DNA of 64,000 nucleotides, from the NCBI GenBank assembly GCA_001986395.2, contig MQVO02000016.1:740226-804225 (forward strand), in the 5' to 3' direction. Under the pieces are notes generated by a model, which was not told where the DNA came from, did no database searches, and saw only the letters and a list, made by a program, of their open reading frames with translations. The translations under genes were made by a program, and so were the position numbers. This document shows, in pieces, positions 11,179 to 22,989 of this stretch. The DNA is from Irpex lacteus. Its lineage: Eukaryota > Basidiomycota > Agaricomycetes > Polyporales > Irpicaceae. How positions within the stretch are numbered: the stretch's first letter is position 1; the number at the start of each line of letters is the position of its first letter.

Positions 11179-12746
11179 TCACTGACTCTGCACAGCGCAG
11201 ATCGTTGACAACTGCTGCCTACTAGTAGTAGTCAGGTTGATATAACCATGTTCATAGGCATCTGAAGCGAGTGTTTTATTGAGCTGTAGAATCTACCGAA
11301 GCTAAAGCCTTAACACAGACGTACCTCCCAGGTCAGCTAATGTTTCAAAGTCGGCTGCACGAACTTGAAGGTTCCGATCTTTGGTATAGTAGAACAGAGT
11401 GATACGACCAGCAAGCTTGCCCAACGCTGCACGTTGCTCCTCCATGAACTGGATGAGGCCATCGTGGCTGTCGAACTCCAGTTGCAGTCGCCTGAACCCT
11501 GGTTGTGCAGTGCACAGTCCTACTACCGCAGCCCAGGGACAGGACTGATTGAGCATGCCATCGGTTGAGCGGCCTGCGGTAAAGTGTTCATAGATATGTG
11601 CGCAGAGTACAGAGATATGGTCGACGGCCAAGAAATTATCATCATCCAAGTCAGTAGTTGGAATCGTCATTCGTGAGCCATAGAACGAGAGCAGTACTTC
11701 AGAATTCCGGGATCCATTGACAGGGTCATATGCTATGATGGCCATGGTCCAGCACCGGTCTGGCAAATTATTAGGCTACGGTGAGCTATTAGGAATGAAC
11801 GCACGAGTCACTCACATGCTCGAGAATCCTGCGGTGAAATATCAATGAGTCCCGAGTCCGGCGTAGCCTCACGGTGACGGTAGTATGTAAGAGATGGCGC
11901 TTCGTGCCCTTGGCAGAGACATCTGCTGATGTCTAAAATAACTCGCTGAGCTGATGGAAGTACTCGTAGCTCTACTTCATGCTCATCTACGGAGTATCGT
12001 AGCATGGTGGTAAGAGCGAGCCAGCTTGTTTCTGCGGTGTACTTTGACCTGTGTACTCCCACACTAAAGCTGCGGGAAGACATGTTCAGCGGAGTCCTTG
12101 CGAGCAAATTACGCGCGAAATCTGCCTGCGCAGACCAAGCGACATTAGTCAACATAAGGCCCTTATATCGGGAGAACTTCTGGAGGAGGGATGTGAGATC
12201 GTGAGGAGTCACAAAATGGGGTTTGTCGATTGTTGGATGTTTACACTGCAAGCACGAGGAGGGAGGGGTTCGAGGGAGGGAAGCAAAGAGACGTTGAGAT
12301 ATTGAACGTCGTGAACTAGGGGTATCGTTCGGAGAGTTCTCGATAAGAAAATATATGCGGACATTAGAATGTAGTGATGGCCAGAATTGAGAGGATGAAG
12401 GCTGCATGCGAATAAGATGAAGCCATGGCCGATCTCCTACACGCTGCACCAGAGTCGCGTGCCAGACATACTCTGAGATTGGCCTGTACTTGGTCGGCGT
12501 TTTTGACACCAATGACAGAAACGCGCACATGTCCTCGTAGTTCTTGATCCACACACTCCGGAAGAGCTTCTCACGGCAGATTTTAGCCCAATAGACACAG
12601 GTGAGCGAGCACGCTGTGATATTCCGGATGGCATCTTTCCGATTCGGCACTGTGTTGCGAAGATCGAGCAACTGCCAAGCATCCTCGCATACGTCGAGGA
12701 GAATGCGGCTGAACAGCTCGGGTGGTATGTCGGCACCAGTAGCCAT
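11179..12746 (-). CDS. F-box protein, array copy 2
   Basis: Predicted SCF substrate receptor of 482 residues, in minus-strand exons 12746-11816, 11759-11325 and 11261-11179. All phases agree. It starts MATGADIPPELFSRILLDVC; the F-box spans about residues 6-65 with SLTCVYWAKICREKLF. Conserved patches shared with copies 1, 3 and 4 are VQRVGDRPWLHL, SQRLFASLPRTPPSSCLQC, DKPHFVTPHDLTSLL and VLPSAQRVILDI. The last exon reads DAYEHGYINLTTTSRQQLST and runs a little longer than in other copies. Differences between copies cluster in the middle and the C-terminal part, as expected for a target-binding region. It converges on TF2. Confidence 0.87.
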
Positions 12747-13073
12747 GAGCTGTGTGTAACGGTATTTCTATGGTGGGTAAAGCAAATTGAGGGCGGCTCT
12801 CTTGAGCGCAGCGTCAATTGAGCTGCAACTTGAACTCACCAAGAGGATATATATTGATGGAGCAGAATGTTTTGAAGAGCAAGCTATGCGTCGGACGTTG
12901 AGTCTGCTTGCGGTGTCGATGAAGGCGAGAGGCAAGGGCAAATGATGGGGGATTGGAGGACCGTGTCAGTCCTACCATCGATAGCTGGCTCTGAACTGAG
13001 ATCGGGAAATCAGTGACATTCGGCGTGTAACGCTCATCGTGGAAATTATGGTACAGTATAACTTTAATCGAGA

Positions 13074-13093
13074 CGCACGCACGCACGCACGCA
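13074..13093. repeat. CGCA tetranucleotide microsatellite
   Basis: About five CGCA units lie just upstream of F-box copy 2. Shorter versions occur at matching places near 5682, 29086 and 36048. The block is part of the duplicated unit, and its length differs by copy. Confidence 0.8.
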
Positions 13094-13259
13094 AAGATGA
13101 CTTACAACGACGCTCCCACTCCAGCTGTCGACCACAGACGACTTCGAGCGCAGTTCAAGCGCAGGGTAGCCACGTGTGCCACACATCGTCTACGACAGCA
13201 GTGAGTTATTAGTCAAATAGCGAGCAGAACAGAAAAAAATAAACTGACCCGAAGCTTGG

Positions 13260-15146
13260 TAAACTGAGGATCAAAGTCGGCCTACTGCGAGTGCGTGACA
13301 TAGCTGGCAGCCAATATTACGAGGCTCGTCCTTGGCTGATGCATTTCTAACTTTAGCGAGTAAGGGAAGGGTAGGCTTGATCGAATTCACGCACTGAGAT
13401 CGCATTCAAGAAGATCACGTACGAGTGCTACGAAACGACCGTTAACACCAGCCATATCATCCCACATCATCAAAATCTCACCAATATAAGCCTTCGTATC
13501 AACACCGCCAAATATCTGGTCCTTCAGCCTCTCCAAAACCTTCACCTTCTTCTGGGACATAGCCAGGCCCAAGCTCGCCTGAGAACATATGGTAACTCGT
13601 TAGTCCCCCGCCGTACACTGTCTACGTAGATCGTGTACATAGGCCGTGACGGCTGAGACTATCGAGATTCCGTACTTTCAGGCTCGCCTGAAGTATTCCC
13701 GCCAATAGCAGTACTTTCCATCTGCGTAATCGTCACATATCGTTCGACACGATCGTCTTCATTGCGTACCGAACTCCGTTCTCTCTGCTGACAGCCTTCA
13801 TGACAAAAGATAATGACGACAAGGGGGTTTTCTTCGCGCTTCGTAAACCATTGCTAATCAACACTTTAAGAGTTTATATCGCGGGAAAGACAGTATGATA
13901 TCTGTATAATACTCTTCAGCACCTGTCAGAGACATATGAGATAGGGAACGACACAAGTTACACACCGCCGCCACCACCTTCGTCGAGCAATCACACCACC
14001 TCGTCGTCTTGGTTGGCGAATGCCTCGTCGTCCCCGCCCACCCCGTAGACGTAGCATTGGCAGGCGACTGTGACATCCACGTCGACCGCCTTAAGTGGCG
14101 AATTCTTCTTCGAAGTGGCAATGTACGAAATGAAGGCCCAGAAGAGCAGCTGCAATTCCACTTGTCAGCGAACGATAGAAGTAACAGAGCAAGTGAGTGA
14201 GGTCGTACATTCTTCGCACACACCGATACTTCCCAGATATTCCCATTCTCTCTTACGCTCGAGGATCTTCAGTCTGAAGTCGGGGTGCAGCGAGGCTCGA
14301 TGAACGAATTCGAGCTCGTCACCCTGAACGGTACATACAGGTCAGTCTCACAAACGATCAGAATGCATGCAAAGTGACTTACGAGACACGCACTCCAACT
14401 GTCGGCATCGGGCCCGGGCTAGAACCCTTTGTCTCCGTCTTACGAGACAACTTCGGATGTGAGGTACCACACTCCGTCTACGATACCAGTGAGTTATTAA
14501 CTACGGTCAATAAAACAACGACAAGACCAGAGTAAGTAAAATAACGCGAACCTTGGTGCATCGACAATCGAAGTCAACGTATCGTTCCTGAGCCGCATAG
14601 TTGATAGGTGATATGGTACCTTTCGTCTGCAGATAGTAAATACCCGGCGTTAGCATGTACGGATGAGTGCAATTGCTATCACGTACCGAGGCCGTTCCTC
14701 GTAAGGATGTATCGAGAAGATCATCTCTCTCGGTACCCGTTCGAGTACAATTTCTGCGAAACGTTCGTCAACACCAGCCGTTCCATCTCTAAACTCCAAA
14801 CTCAGTGATTGTATCCTCCTCAATCTGACAAATACTTCGAATACTTCAGCTTTTCCAAAATCTTCGTCTCCTCGCCGAGTTCGGCTTCGCCTCATTTCCG
14901 CTTGCGTACGTCGGAGCAGAACCACCGATCTACGTGGACACCTTCACATGGGTCATCGCGGCCATGTTCAGCACGTATCAGTTTGCGTACAATCCAATGA
15001 AAGTTTCATGACGAGGGCGAAGGAGGATGTCCAGGCTCATGACATAATAGGAATTTCTTCGTTGTTTGTAAAGCGTGTCCATTCTTCCGTGCTATTACGG
15101 AAGATTCTCAATTAACCATAAAGAATAAAGAACAAAAGCACTTACC
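13260..15146 (-). pseudogene. Protein kinase relics between units 2 and 3
   Basis: Minus-strand fragments at 13572-13440 include KVLERLKDQIFGGVDTKAYI and MMWDDMAGVNGRFV. A second, more diverged set at 14925-14650 includes GVDERFAEIVLERVP. These match the alpha-C and hinge segments of the kinase relics in other units but lie in broken frames. Two sets in one interval suggest an older duplication of the kinase. No intact gene is supported in this 1.9 kb. Confidence 0.45.
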
Positions 15147-15325
15147 CGACTGGCGATTCTGGGTGGGCGTATCTGGACAACGGTAACATCGCCAGCGTCG
15201 AGAGTCTTGGGTCCGCGAAGGACGGTGGTGGTGTTCTCCTGCAGCGCTCCACAGTTCAGCAGGCCTTTCGCGGGCGTGCGGGTGGTATGAAAAAATAACT
15301 GGACTATCGTCGGTTCGGTGCAGGT
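15147..15325 (-). pseudogene. TPAKG gene, start-less copy (unit 3)
   Basis: The conserved TTRTPAKGLLNCGALQENTT is present and ends at the expected GTAAGT donor, but the first codons with the ATG are missing or changed. No exon 2 or 3 follows; kinase-like sequence lies beyond. Remnant. Confidence 0.65.
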
Positions 15326-15397
15326 GTCGCTGAGAGTGAACGAAGAACTTGAACCGAGCAACTGAATTCGAAGTGGCAAAGAGCGCTGAAACGCGGG

Positions 15398-15405
15398 CAC
15401 GTGAC
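15398..15405. promoter_or_regulatory. CACGTGAC box in divergent promoter, unit 3
   Basis: Conserved CACGTGACTGTAATTTAGAC followed by AGCGCGAGCGC, at the matching position between the TPAKG remnant and TF3. Confidence 0.5.
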
Positions 15406-15499
15406 TGTAATTTAGACAGCGCGAGCGCGTCTCAGTCTCGGAGCTGCCCTTTTCTCTCATCGCGTACGATTATCATTTATCGTTTATCCTTCTTTATTG

Positions 15500-16332
15500 A
15501 ACGCAATTATACCAGCCCTGAGCGACTCGGATGTGCTAGAACGTGGAGCACAGCTTCCAGCTGTATCTGGGTCTTCTTATATCGCGTGAGTGAGTTTCGT
15601 CATTCCGAGTCTCTCCTGACCCCGAATGCTGATGCATGACCACTAGTGAGGCCTACGATTTGCATGGCCTATTGTCTGACTCAGGACACAGGATTCTCAT
15701 GCACGATAAGATGTTTGTGGTTCGTGTCTTGTTGTCAATCCGTGTGAGGTAAGTACTATGTGCTGTACGTTACTTCATTGACACGCTAGTGCCCTGCTCC
15801 TTGGCGCGAGCGCGTCTCCATCTCGGTGCAAGCTTTCCTGCATCGAGTCGCGAGTCTCGTAACAGATCATCGCTCTTTATTGAGCACAATTATACCGACC
15901 CTGGGCGGTGTGCTAGAACGCGTCCTCAAGTAGACTTCTAGCTGTATATGGGCGGGCCCTTGCTGCACTTCTCACCTTTCGTGGGTGAGTTCAAGTTTCG
16001 TCATTGTCTTTTGCCAGTGTACCTCATTGACACGCTGACAGTGATCGGATGTTCTGGACCCCCGATCCTTCACAGTAGACGGCACGAGAGTATCTCCATC
16101 TCGGAGCGAACTCGGACTGGTACTTTTCTCTCATCGGGTAACAATGAATTATTGGGTGTAATTATTATGCTAATTATCCACCCTGGGCGTCGTGCTAGAA
16201 CGTGTCATGAAGCGGAGTATCGTGCTTCTAGCTGTATTTGGGTGAGCTGTTATAGCATCTTATATCTCCCAGTCGCGGGTGAGTTTGTCTTTACCGTATT
16301 TCACGTTGTGGCCCTCGAATCAGTGCCCTGTG
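15500..16332 (+). promoter_or_regulatory. Repeated upstream modules of TF3
   Basis: Three copies of the upstream module lie near 15510, 15890 and 16160. The middle part is nearly the same as 8250-8500 of unit 2. The last copy ends about 80 bases before the TF3 start. Confidence 0.45.
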
Positions 16333-17556
16333 ATGGCCAGCGCAGACTTCAACCTGGAGTGCTTGCTGGACGATGCGCAGGATTTAGAGGACGAGAGCCT
16401 CGTAGCTCGGGCACTGTTGCAACCTGACAACAATCCGTGGGAGGTACGTTCTCTAAGTTCCTCCTATGCATTCTTCAAGAACACGTTGATAGTCTGATAT
16501 TCTCACAGAGCTTTCCTCTGGACCTGCTGTACCCAACGCAAGACTGTCTTAACGAGTTGCGACAATCCTTTACCACTGGTTCACTGGCAGCCGCAAACAG
16601 CCTCGCAGGTAAGAGCTTACGTCTGGCCGTTCTTCACTATAGCTATCTCAGCTAAACCACCCCGTTCGTCTATATATACAGCAACCGAGCCCACCATCAA
16701 GAGCGAACCCGTTGAAGACGTCGATCTAATATCCACCGCTTCACAGCCGCAATACGAAGACGAAATCGCCAAATACTTGAATTTTCCCCACGAAGATCTT
16801 GCCATTGCTAGTCCTACGGCTACCGTTCTGTCAAGCTCGTCACCGATCGAAGACCATCTTTTACTACAGCCTCAGCGTGAACCTGCTGAATGTGTCTACT
16901 ACACCGACCAACTTGACTATCCCGATACAGTGACCAGTCCCGTTACTGCCATTTTGTCCAGCTCGTCGCCCACCGAAGACGCTCCTCAGGGCTTCCTTTC
17001 ACCCTCGAATGCACCCGCTCAACATCTCCCCTTTGTCGATCAACTCGACTATTCCATTACTACTCGGGCTACTGTCGACTCGAGTTCAAGCCAATCCTCA
17101 ACCTTCTTCTCGTCCTCGTCTTGCCCAATCACCGACAGCGTCCAAGATGAGCCCTTTACTGGGGGTGCGAACGTATGTTATACGTTCGTCGACTCACACG
17201 AAAAACCCCGAAAGCGACGAATCAAAGGCGTCAAGAACTCGACGCCCATCGCGTGCACTTTCTGTAGACGGCGCAAGATTCGGTGCGGAGGGCCGCAGGA
17301 GGGTGGAGGTTGCAAGTATGTATTATCCTTGTCATATCTTCACGTTTTTCTTTTACTTCCGCCTTCTCTTCCTCTGCGGCAGCATCATTCTTACCTTACA
17401 ATGACCTTGTATGGCGATTGGCAAGCGAACTGATAGAACGATAGATCGTGCATACGCCTGAACCACAAAGGAGAGTGTGTGTTTCCGGCCGTATCGTACC
17501 GCGGCCAGCGGCTTAGAGGTTCGAACTCCAAAACGCAAGCCGACGTAGAAGTCTAA
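16333..17556 (+). CDS. Zn2Cys6 transcription factor, array copy 3
   Basis: Predicted regulator of 318 residues in exons 16333-16443, 16509-16608, 16682-17315 and 17445-17556. It starts MASADFNLECLLDDAQDLED. The SUMO-type IKSEPVEDVD has its lysine at residue 77, followed by QPQYEDEIAKYLNFPHEDL. The Ser/Thr-rich middle is shorter than in copies 1 and 2. The zinc cluster is C262-C265-C272-C281-C284-C293. After RGSNSK an extra A relative to copies 1 and 2 shifts the tail, which ends TQADVEV instead of the KRKSTS-type basic tail. The cluster itself is untouched. Probably functional, with an altered C-terminus. Confidence 0.83.
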
Positions 17557-17779
17557 GGGCTCTGGCCAATGCGCACTCCCCTCCTCCGAGTCGTCTTGAA
17601 CATCCAATGGCACCATCTCCGAGTCGACAGTCCAAACGCACGCAGAACCGTGGCTCCACATAAATATCCTGCAGCCTCTAATATCTCAGACTCACCCATA
17701 CACCGCGCCTTTTGATCTCAACCTATCCTCCTCTTTGACTTCCCATCTTGGCGTTCGACTCAGGCTTTCACTCTCAACA

Positions 17780-18060
17780 TTCTTGTAACCATAACCAAAT
17801 CTGTAGCACACGTTTCTTGGCGGTCATAAATGACCATACTATCTATCCACGTCCCTTGCCTTCTTGTATTAAGTACTTCTCGTGACCAACTCTGTAGCAT
17901 ACATTCTTTCTTTCTTGGAGTTTCTTGGTTTCTCGGAGGTCACATTATTGTACCTCTTCGTGGCCGAATCTGTAGCATTCGCTTTTTTGGCTTCTTGGCT
18001 GTCACCGCTCTATGTAGAATATTATACACCACATGACTCAGGCTATAAGTAGTAGTTTTG
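17780..18060. repeat. 3' minisatellite of unit 3
   Basis: Imperfect repeats with CTGTAGCATACATTC and TTCTTGGCTGTCACC-like ends follow TF3. The stretch 18060-19050 to the F-box gene is unit intergenic sequence. It includes a 146-codon plus-strand open frame at 18432-18872 that has no counterpart in the other units and no recognisable domain. Confidence 0.5.
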
Positions 18061-19050
18061 TCTGACATGTATATTCAGGTTCATTGATTTGTACAATACG
18101 ATGCACGTAACAATCTTGAATTCATGATCAAGCGCACCAGTCAAATGATAAACGAGTTGAAATCAAAAAGAGAGTTCATAAAAGAACAGACACGAGCAGT
18201 ACCAGTCGGAACCTGAGGCAAAGTATAGAGAGATCAATCGACATTTGAATATTTGAATCGGGAGAGAGAGAAATGAGAAGACAGAAACCAGACACGAAAG
18301 TCCAAGCACCCTCCTCTCGCCACCACCACCGTATGCATCACCACCGCCATCCCCTCTAGCGTAACTGGCTAACCATTATCTTGTCTTAGCCTTGCCCAGA
18401 GACTGCACCCTCCCCGTAGTCTGAAAGTCAAATGACTACACCTTTCCTCCCCTACCTTCCCTCCCCACCGCCAAACCCCCGCTATAAGTATTTTCCACAT
18501 CCTCGCACAATAGACGTTTACGCCCTTCACTCCAAAGGCCAACTATGCATCTGCTACACTTACTCCTCCCTTATCTCCTTCACCCTCGAACTACCCACTT
18601 CTCGCGCTGCCTCTAACCTCGGAGTTTTCCACTCGCACATGCAGACGTCACGGCGACTTGAATTTCGTTTGATAGTGAAGAGAGGAAGGTTGCTCGGAGG
18701 GGCGATATGGAGATGGCAATTCGTAGAGCATCAGAGAGAGTCGTGCAGTCGTCTGGCCATGGAATTACTTGAAATTCGCGCAACCCAGGCTGCAACCCAG
18801 AAGCCTAGCCAACAACGTTCGACGACTGCCGTGTCCGCACGAGTGAGCAGGGAGCGTGTGGGAGCTGTATAGATCATTTGTAACAGACCCCGCTAGGGAT
18901 TTTAACCGAGAATCGCGGTTAATATGATAGTATGGACATGGTATCCTTGGGAAACGAGATGTTTAGAGCCCATACACTGGTCACCGGAAATTTGTGAGGT
19001 ATCACTGACCTAGAGTAGGCACTAGCAGTTGATGGCCGCTTCTACGATCA

Positions 19051-20597
19051 TCATCTGATGTAACCATGTTCTTCAGCAGCTGTAGGTAGTGTTTAGTTGA
19101 GCTACATAATTCACTAAAGATGAAGTAATAGTGTACCTCCTAGGTCGGCTAACGTCTCAAAGTCAGCTGCACGAATGCTGTTATCTTGAGCGGCGGAGTA
19201 GAATAGAGCAATACGACCATCTGAGTCAACTTGAAGCTTGTCCAGTGCTGCACGTTGAGCCACCGCAAATTGGACCAGATGATTGTGGCTTTGGAACTCA
19301 AGCTGCAGTCGCATGAACCCTGATTGTGCAGCACATAGCCTGACTACCTCTATCCAGGGGTCGAGTACATGGTCGGGTGGTACGTCAGATGAGCGACCTG
19401 CAGTAGTAATGGAGGATTTTTTAGTCGAATAGACACGTGCGCAGAGTGCAGAGATGTTATCGAAAACTAAAGTAGCACCGTGACTACCATCAGTAGTGAG
19501 GACTGCTGCCTTTGTGCCGTAAAACGAAAGATGTAGTCCATCGAAGGTTCCATCACTGACAGGCTCATGCTCGCGGGTAGTTATATCGCACATATAATAT
19601 ACGTCTAAATAACCATCAAGTTGCTGTGAGTCCTTCGAATGAACGTATGAGCTAGTCACGCGCCTCGGTATTTTCCAATGGAATACAAAATGGAAGCTGG
19701 ATGATCGCTAATTCGGGCGATTTCAAGTGATCTCACTCTGTGTCCTTGGCAAAGAGACTTGCAAATGTCCAAAATGGTTCGCTGAGCTGACGGAAGGACT
19801 TGTAGCGTTAGTTCATACTTTTCCTGGATAGTATCAAGTTGCCTGGAAACGTAGCGAAGATGGGTAGCGAAAGCGATCCAGGCAGCTTCTGCGATACCAT
19901 GCACTGTTCTGTGTACGGACACGCGGAAATAGATGGAGGACAATATGTTCAGTGGGTCCCTTGTGAGTAAATCGCTTTCGAAACACGTCTGCGCATCCCA
20001 CGTGACATTGATCAGGTCGATGTGACCCCGTGGTAAGAATCTCTTGATGAGGGTTGTGAGGTCGTGAGGAGTCACAAAATGGGGTTTGTCGATTTCGATA
20101 AACCTGCACTCCAAACACGATGAGGGAGGGATTCGAGGGAGGGAAGCAAAGAGACGTTGGGACATTGCATGTTGCGACCTGATGGAATTGTTCGGAGAGT
20201 CCTCGATATGAAAGTCGATGCGGGAAGATTGCAATAATCGGGTTAGGCAAGACTGCATTCGAAACAGATAAAGCCACGGCCGATCTCCTACACGCTGTAC
20301 CAGAGTCGCCTCCCAGACATACTCTGAGATTGGCGTGAACTTGGTCGGCGTGTTTGACACCAACGACATAAACGCGCACATGTCCTCGTAGTTCTTGATC
20401 CACACACTCCGGAAGAGCTCCTCGCGGCAGATACGAGCCCAGTAGACACAGGTGAGCGAACATGCTGTGATATTCTTGATGACCTCTTTCCGATTCGGCA
20501 CTGTGTTGTGAAGATCAAGCAAACCATAAGCGTCCTCGCATACGTCGAGGAGAATGTGTCTGAACAGCTCGGGTGGTATGTCGGCCCCAGTAGCCAT
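19051..20597 (-). pseudogene. F-box gene, array copy 3, frame broken at exon 1/2 junction
   Basis: Exon 1 from the ATG at 20597 is fully open for 313 codons and holds the F-box (MATGADIPPELFRHILLDVC) and most of the conserved patches. In copies 1, 2 and 4 exon 1 leaves one base before GTGAGT. Here the matching site reads GGCGC then GTGACT and leaves two, so exon 2 (about 19659-19137, ending ETLADLGG) cannot be joined in frame with the usual acceptor. Exon 3 (19079-19051) would give AAEEHGYIR. Either exon 1 alone is translated, a different splice is used, or the gene is dying. It converges on TF3. Confidence 0.7.
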
Positions 20598-21946
20598 GAG
20601 CTATAAGAAATAGTGTTTCTGCTATCGGTGAAGCGATGATAAAATTCTCTTTTGAGTGTTGTGCAAATCGTGCTATAACGAAAGTTGATAACTTACTAAG
20701 GCGATATGCGGTGATGTAGCAGAGGCCCCGTGAAGAGCAAGCTATGTCTCGGGTGTCGGGTCGACTTGGGATGCAGACGAGTCTAATAATAGGGGACCGC
20801 AGCAATCCTACTGGCATAAATAGTGTTCCCAGCTACCCTAGGAAGCGCCACCTCGTTCACTATAGCGCCTTCGTTATCTGCCTTCCAAGTACACAACATA
20901 CCTGTATACCAGTGAGTAGTCTTAGTTGGCCACTGCCTCATGAGTCATGGTCCTCGTATTCCTCGTAGTTCTCATCGTGGCCCGGTCTTCCTCGTACTCG
21001 TACTGTTGACAGGCGGCAGTGACACCCTCGTATACCGACTCAATCTTGAAGCTTGATGACCGATCAGTATCAGCGTGCGTACTCCGTTTCGACATAGCCC
21101 TGATGATTACAATTCTTACCGCGCTCACAGCCTCCGCTTCCTCCTCCTTATCGCCCCAGTCGTGCCTTCACAGAGGTCTCTGTTACTTCATCGCGTTCTC
21201 ATCTCCTCGTCTTCCCTTTCGAGCCGCCCGAGTAGCCCTAGGTTAGCCTTGATAACCAGATGCCACACGAAGATGAGATGACTTACATCGAGAATATGAT
21301 GATCACACTTCAGTCGTTACCGACGGACTAGCGGCATTCGTCTTGATTTTAGCAAGACGGCCTCAGATGCGAGATTGCTAGGCATCCCGACTGTCCGTCA
21401 AGGTCGGGTCCTTTGACCGGAGGAAGATCAATTTACGTCGACGGCAGGTTCTTAGGCTTCAAATTGCGATGGGCGATGCCTGGGTTGTGGATGTACTACT
21501 TTCCAAGATGAAAGATGAGCGCTGAGCTATTATGATAAGACTAATCGGACCTACCAACAGTGCATCATATAACTGGTAGATAATGTGACGAGCATGGGTC
21601 CTCGGCTACGGAGTTTAGCACGTAAGGAAAGGGTATGCTTGGTTAAAATCACACACTGAAACCGTCCCTCCCAAGGATACACTCGAGCATGCCGCCAGAA
21701 ACCCGTTCCAGGGCAAGATCTAAAGGAAAGAAGTACTCAGAACGAGCTTCCACAGGTACGCCAAGTACCTACTGATATAATCCCCTCTCATAAAAATATC
21801 CGTAAGATGGCAAATACTCGGATGCTTCGTATTCTTCTTTATCTATGCAACATAGCCGCAAGATACGGGCTCGACTTGTTCCCGCTCGCGTCCATCTTAG
21901 TACCTATCAGCCGCGGCCGTCTTCCCGTGGTTCATCGCCATCATAT
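20598..21946 (-). pseudogene. Kinase catalytic-loop relic between units 3 and 4
   Basis: Near 21480-21440 the minus strand reads GIAHRNLKPKNLPST, a decayed form of the kinase catalytic loop (canonical HRDLKPEN), with the Asp already changed to Asn. A stop follows at once. The interval 20640-21350 shows no recognisable coding sequence. The TPAKG gene at 22796-21947 ends just upstream on the same strand. Confidence 0.5.
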
Positions 21947-22796
21947 TCACAGCGTACCAGTTTCCATTGTCGCTGCATAGGGCCCTCCAGAGTCATCCCG
22001 GAAACCAGCGTAAATAACACAGAGAAACATTCTTTCGACGGATTTGTAGTCCAGGAGGGGGAAGAGGGGTTCGTACGATTGGTCTGCAGGATCATTCTCA
22101 ACATATTGTCCGCAGAATAGAATCCACTCAGCACTTACCGGCACCAGGGACCTTCGGCGGCATATACTCAACCTCCTCATAATCCGGCTCCTCCATCACT
22201 CCTTCCTCAGTCTCCTCATCAACCTCAAGACGAACATCCCCATCGCTAACATCCCAATGCCTCCCCTGCCCATCCGGCGTCCTGAACTTTTTACTCGCGC
22301 TCCGCGGCAGACGCATGCTCTTCCGTCTCGCGGACGGCAGCAGCAGGTTCCCGGGTGTTTTCCCCATCGCCAACTCTCCATCATCGAGCTGTAGCTTTGC
22401 GAGCTTGGCTGTCTGGGGCGCTGGAGTCTGGAGGGCTTGGAGTTGACGGTTTGGGAACGGGGTCTTGTCGCCCAGGGGTTTGGTGCTGACGACGGTGGTG
22501 AGTTTCTTCGCTGTTTGGAAGGCGTTTCCATTCTTCCTCGCTATGATGAAAAATTAATTATAGATATTTATGGAGAGTGACTAGAACTAACACTTACCCG
22601 AGTGACGATTCTGGGTGGGCGTACGTAACGCCACCGCCTTTCCTTTGCCGGTGTTGAGAGTCTTGGGTCCGCGAAGCACGGTGGTCGTGTTCTCCTGCAA
22701 CGCCCCACGGCTCTTCAGCAGGCCTTTTGCGGGTGTGCGGGTGTATGCGTATGTTGCTGGGCCATCGTCGAGTGCCAGTGGGCGTGTGCTCAGCAT
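21947..22796 (-). CDS. TPAKG protein, only intact copy (unit 4)
   Basis: Protein of 245 residues in minus-strand exons 22796-22598, 22540-22139 and 22083-21947, with matching phases and GTAAGT donors. It starts MLSTRPLALDDGPATYAYTR, then TPAKGLLKSRGALQEN. Exon 2 holds KPLGDKTPFPNR, basic Ser-Pro/Thr-Pro-rich sequence and an acidic stretch ending EEPDYEEVEYMPPKVP. Exon 3 adds QSYEPLFPLLDYKSVER. I do not recognise a named domain. A KEN-like QEN, RxxL-type motifs, a Thr-Pro-rich basic half and an acidic tail recall securin-type or cell-cycle substrate proteins, but this is speculation. In another frame exon 3 runs into NWYAVNMMAMNH, the kinase N-lobe motif. Its present stop may therefore come from a frameshift in a once longer gene. 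Confidence 0.6.
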
Positions 22797-22884
22797 CGTT
22801 GGTTCGGTGCAGGTGTGGGTGTCGCTGGAGGTGAACAGAGAAACTGAACCGACAAGAGCAAGGCGAGGAGCGCTGAGACGCGGC

Positions 22885-22892
22885 CACGTGAC
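22885..22892. promoter_or_regulatory. CACGTGAC box in divergent promoter, unit 4
   Basis: Conserved box, 89 bases upstream of the intact TPAKG start and, on the other side, separated from TF4 by the insertion at about 22,990-24,697. Confidence 0.5.
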
Positions 22893-22989
22893 TGTAATTT
22901 AGACAGCGCGAGCGCGTCTGCAGCTCGGACTCCCACTTTTACGAGCAGATCATCGTTCTTTACTTGTTTTAGGCGGCTGGCGCCTTGTA

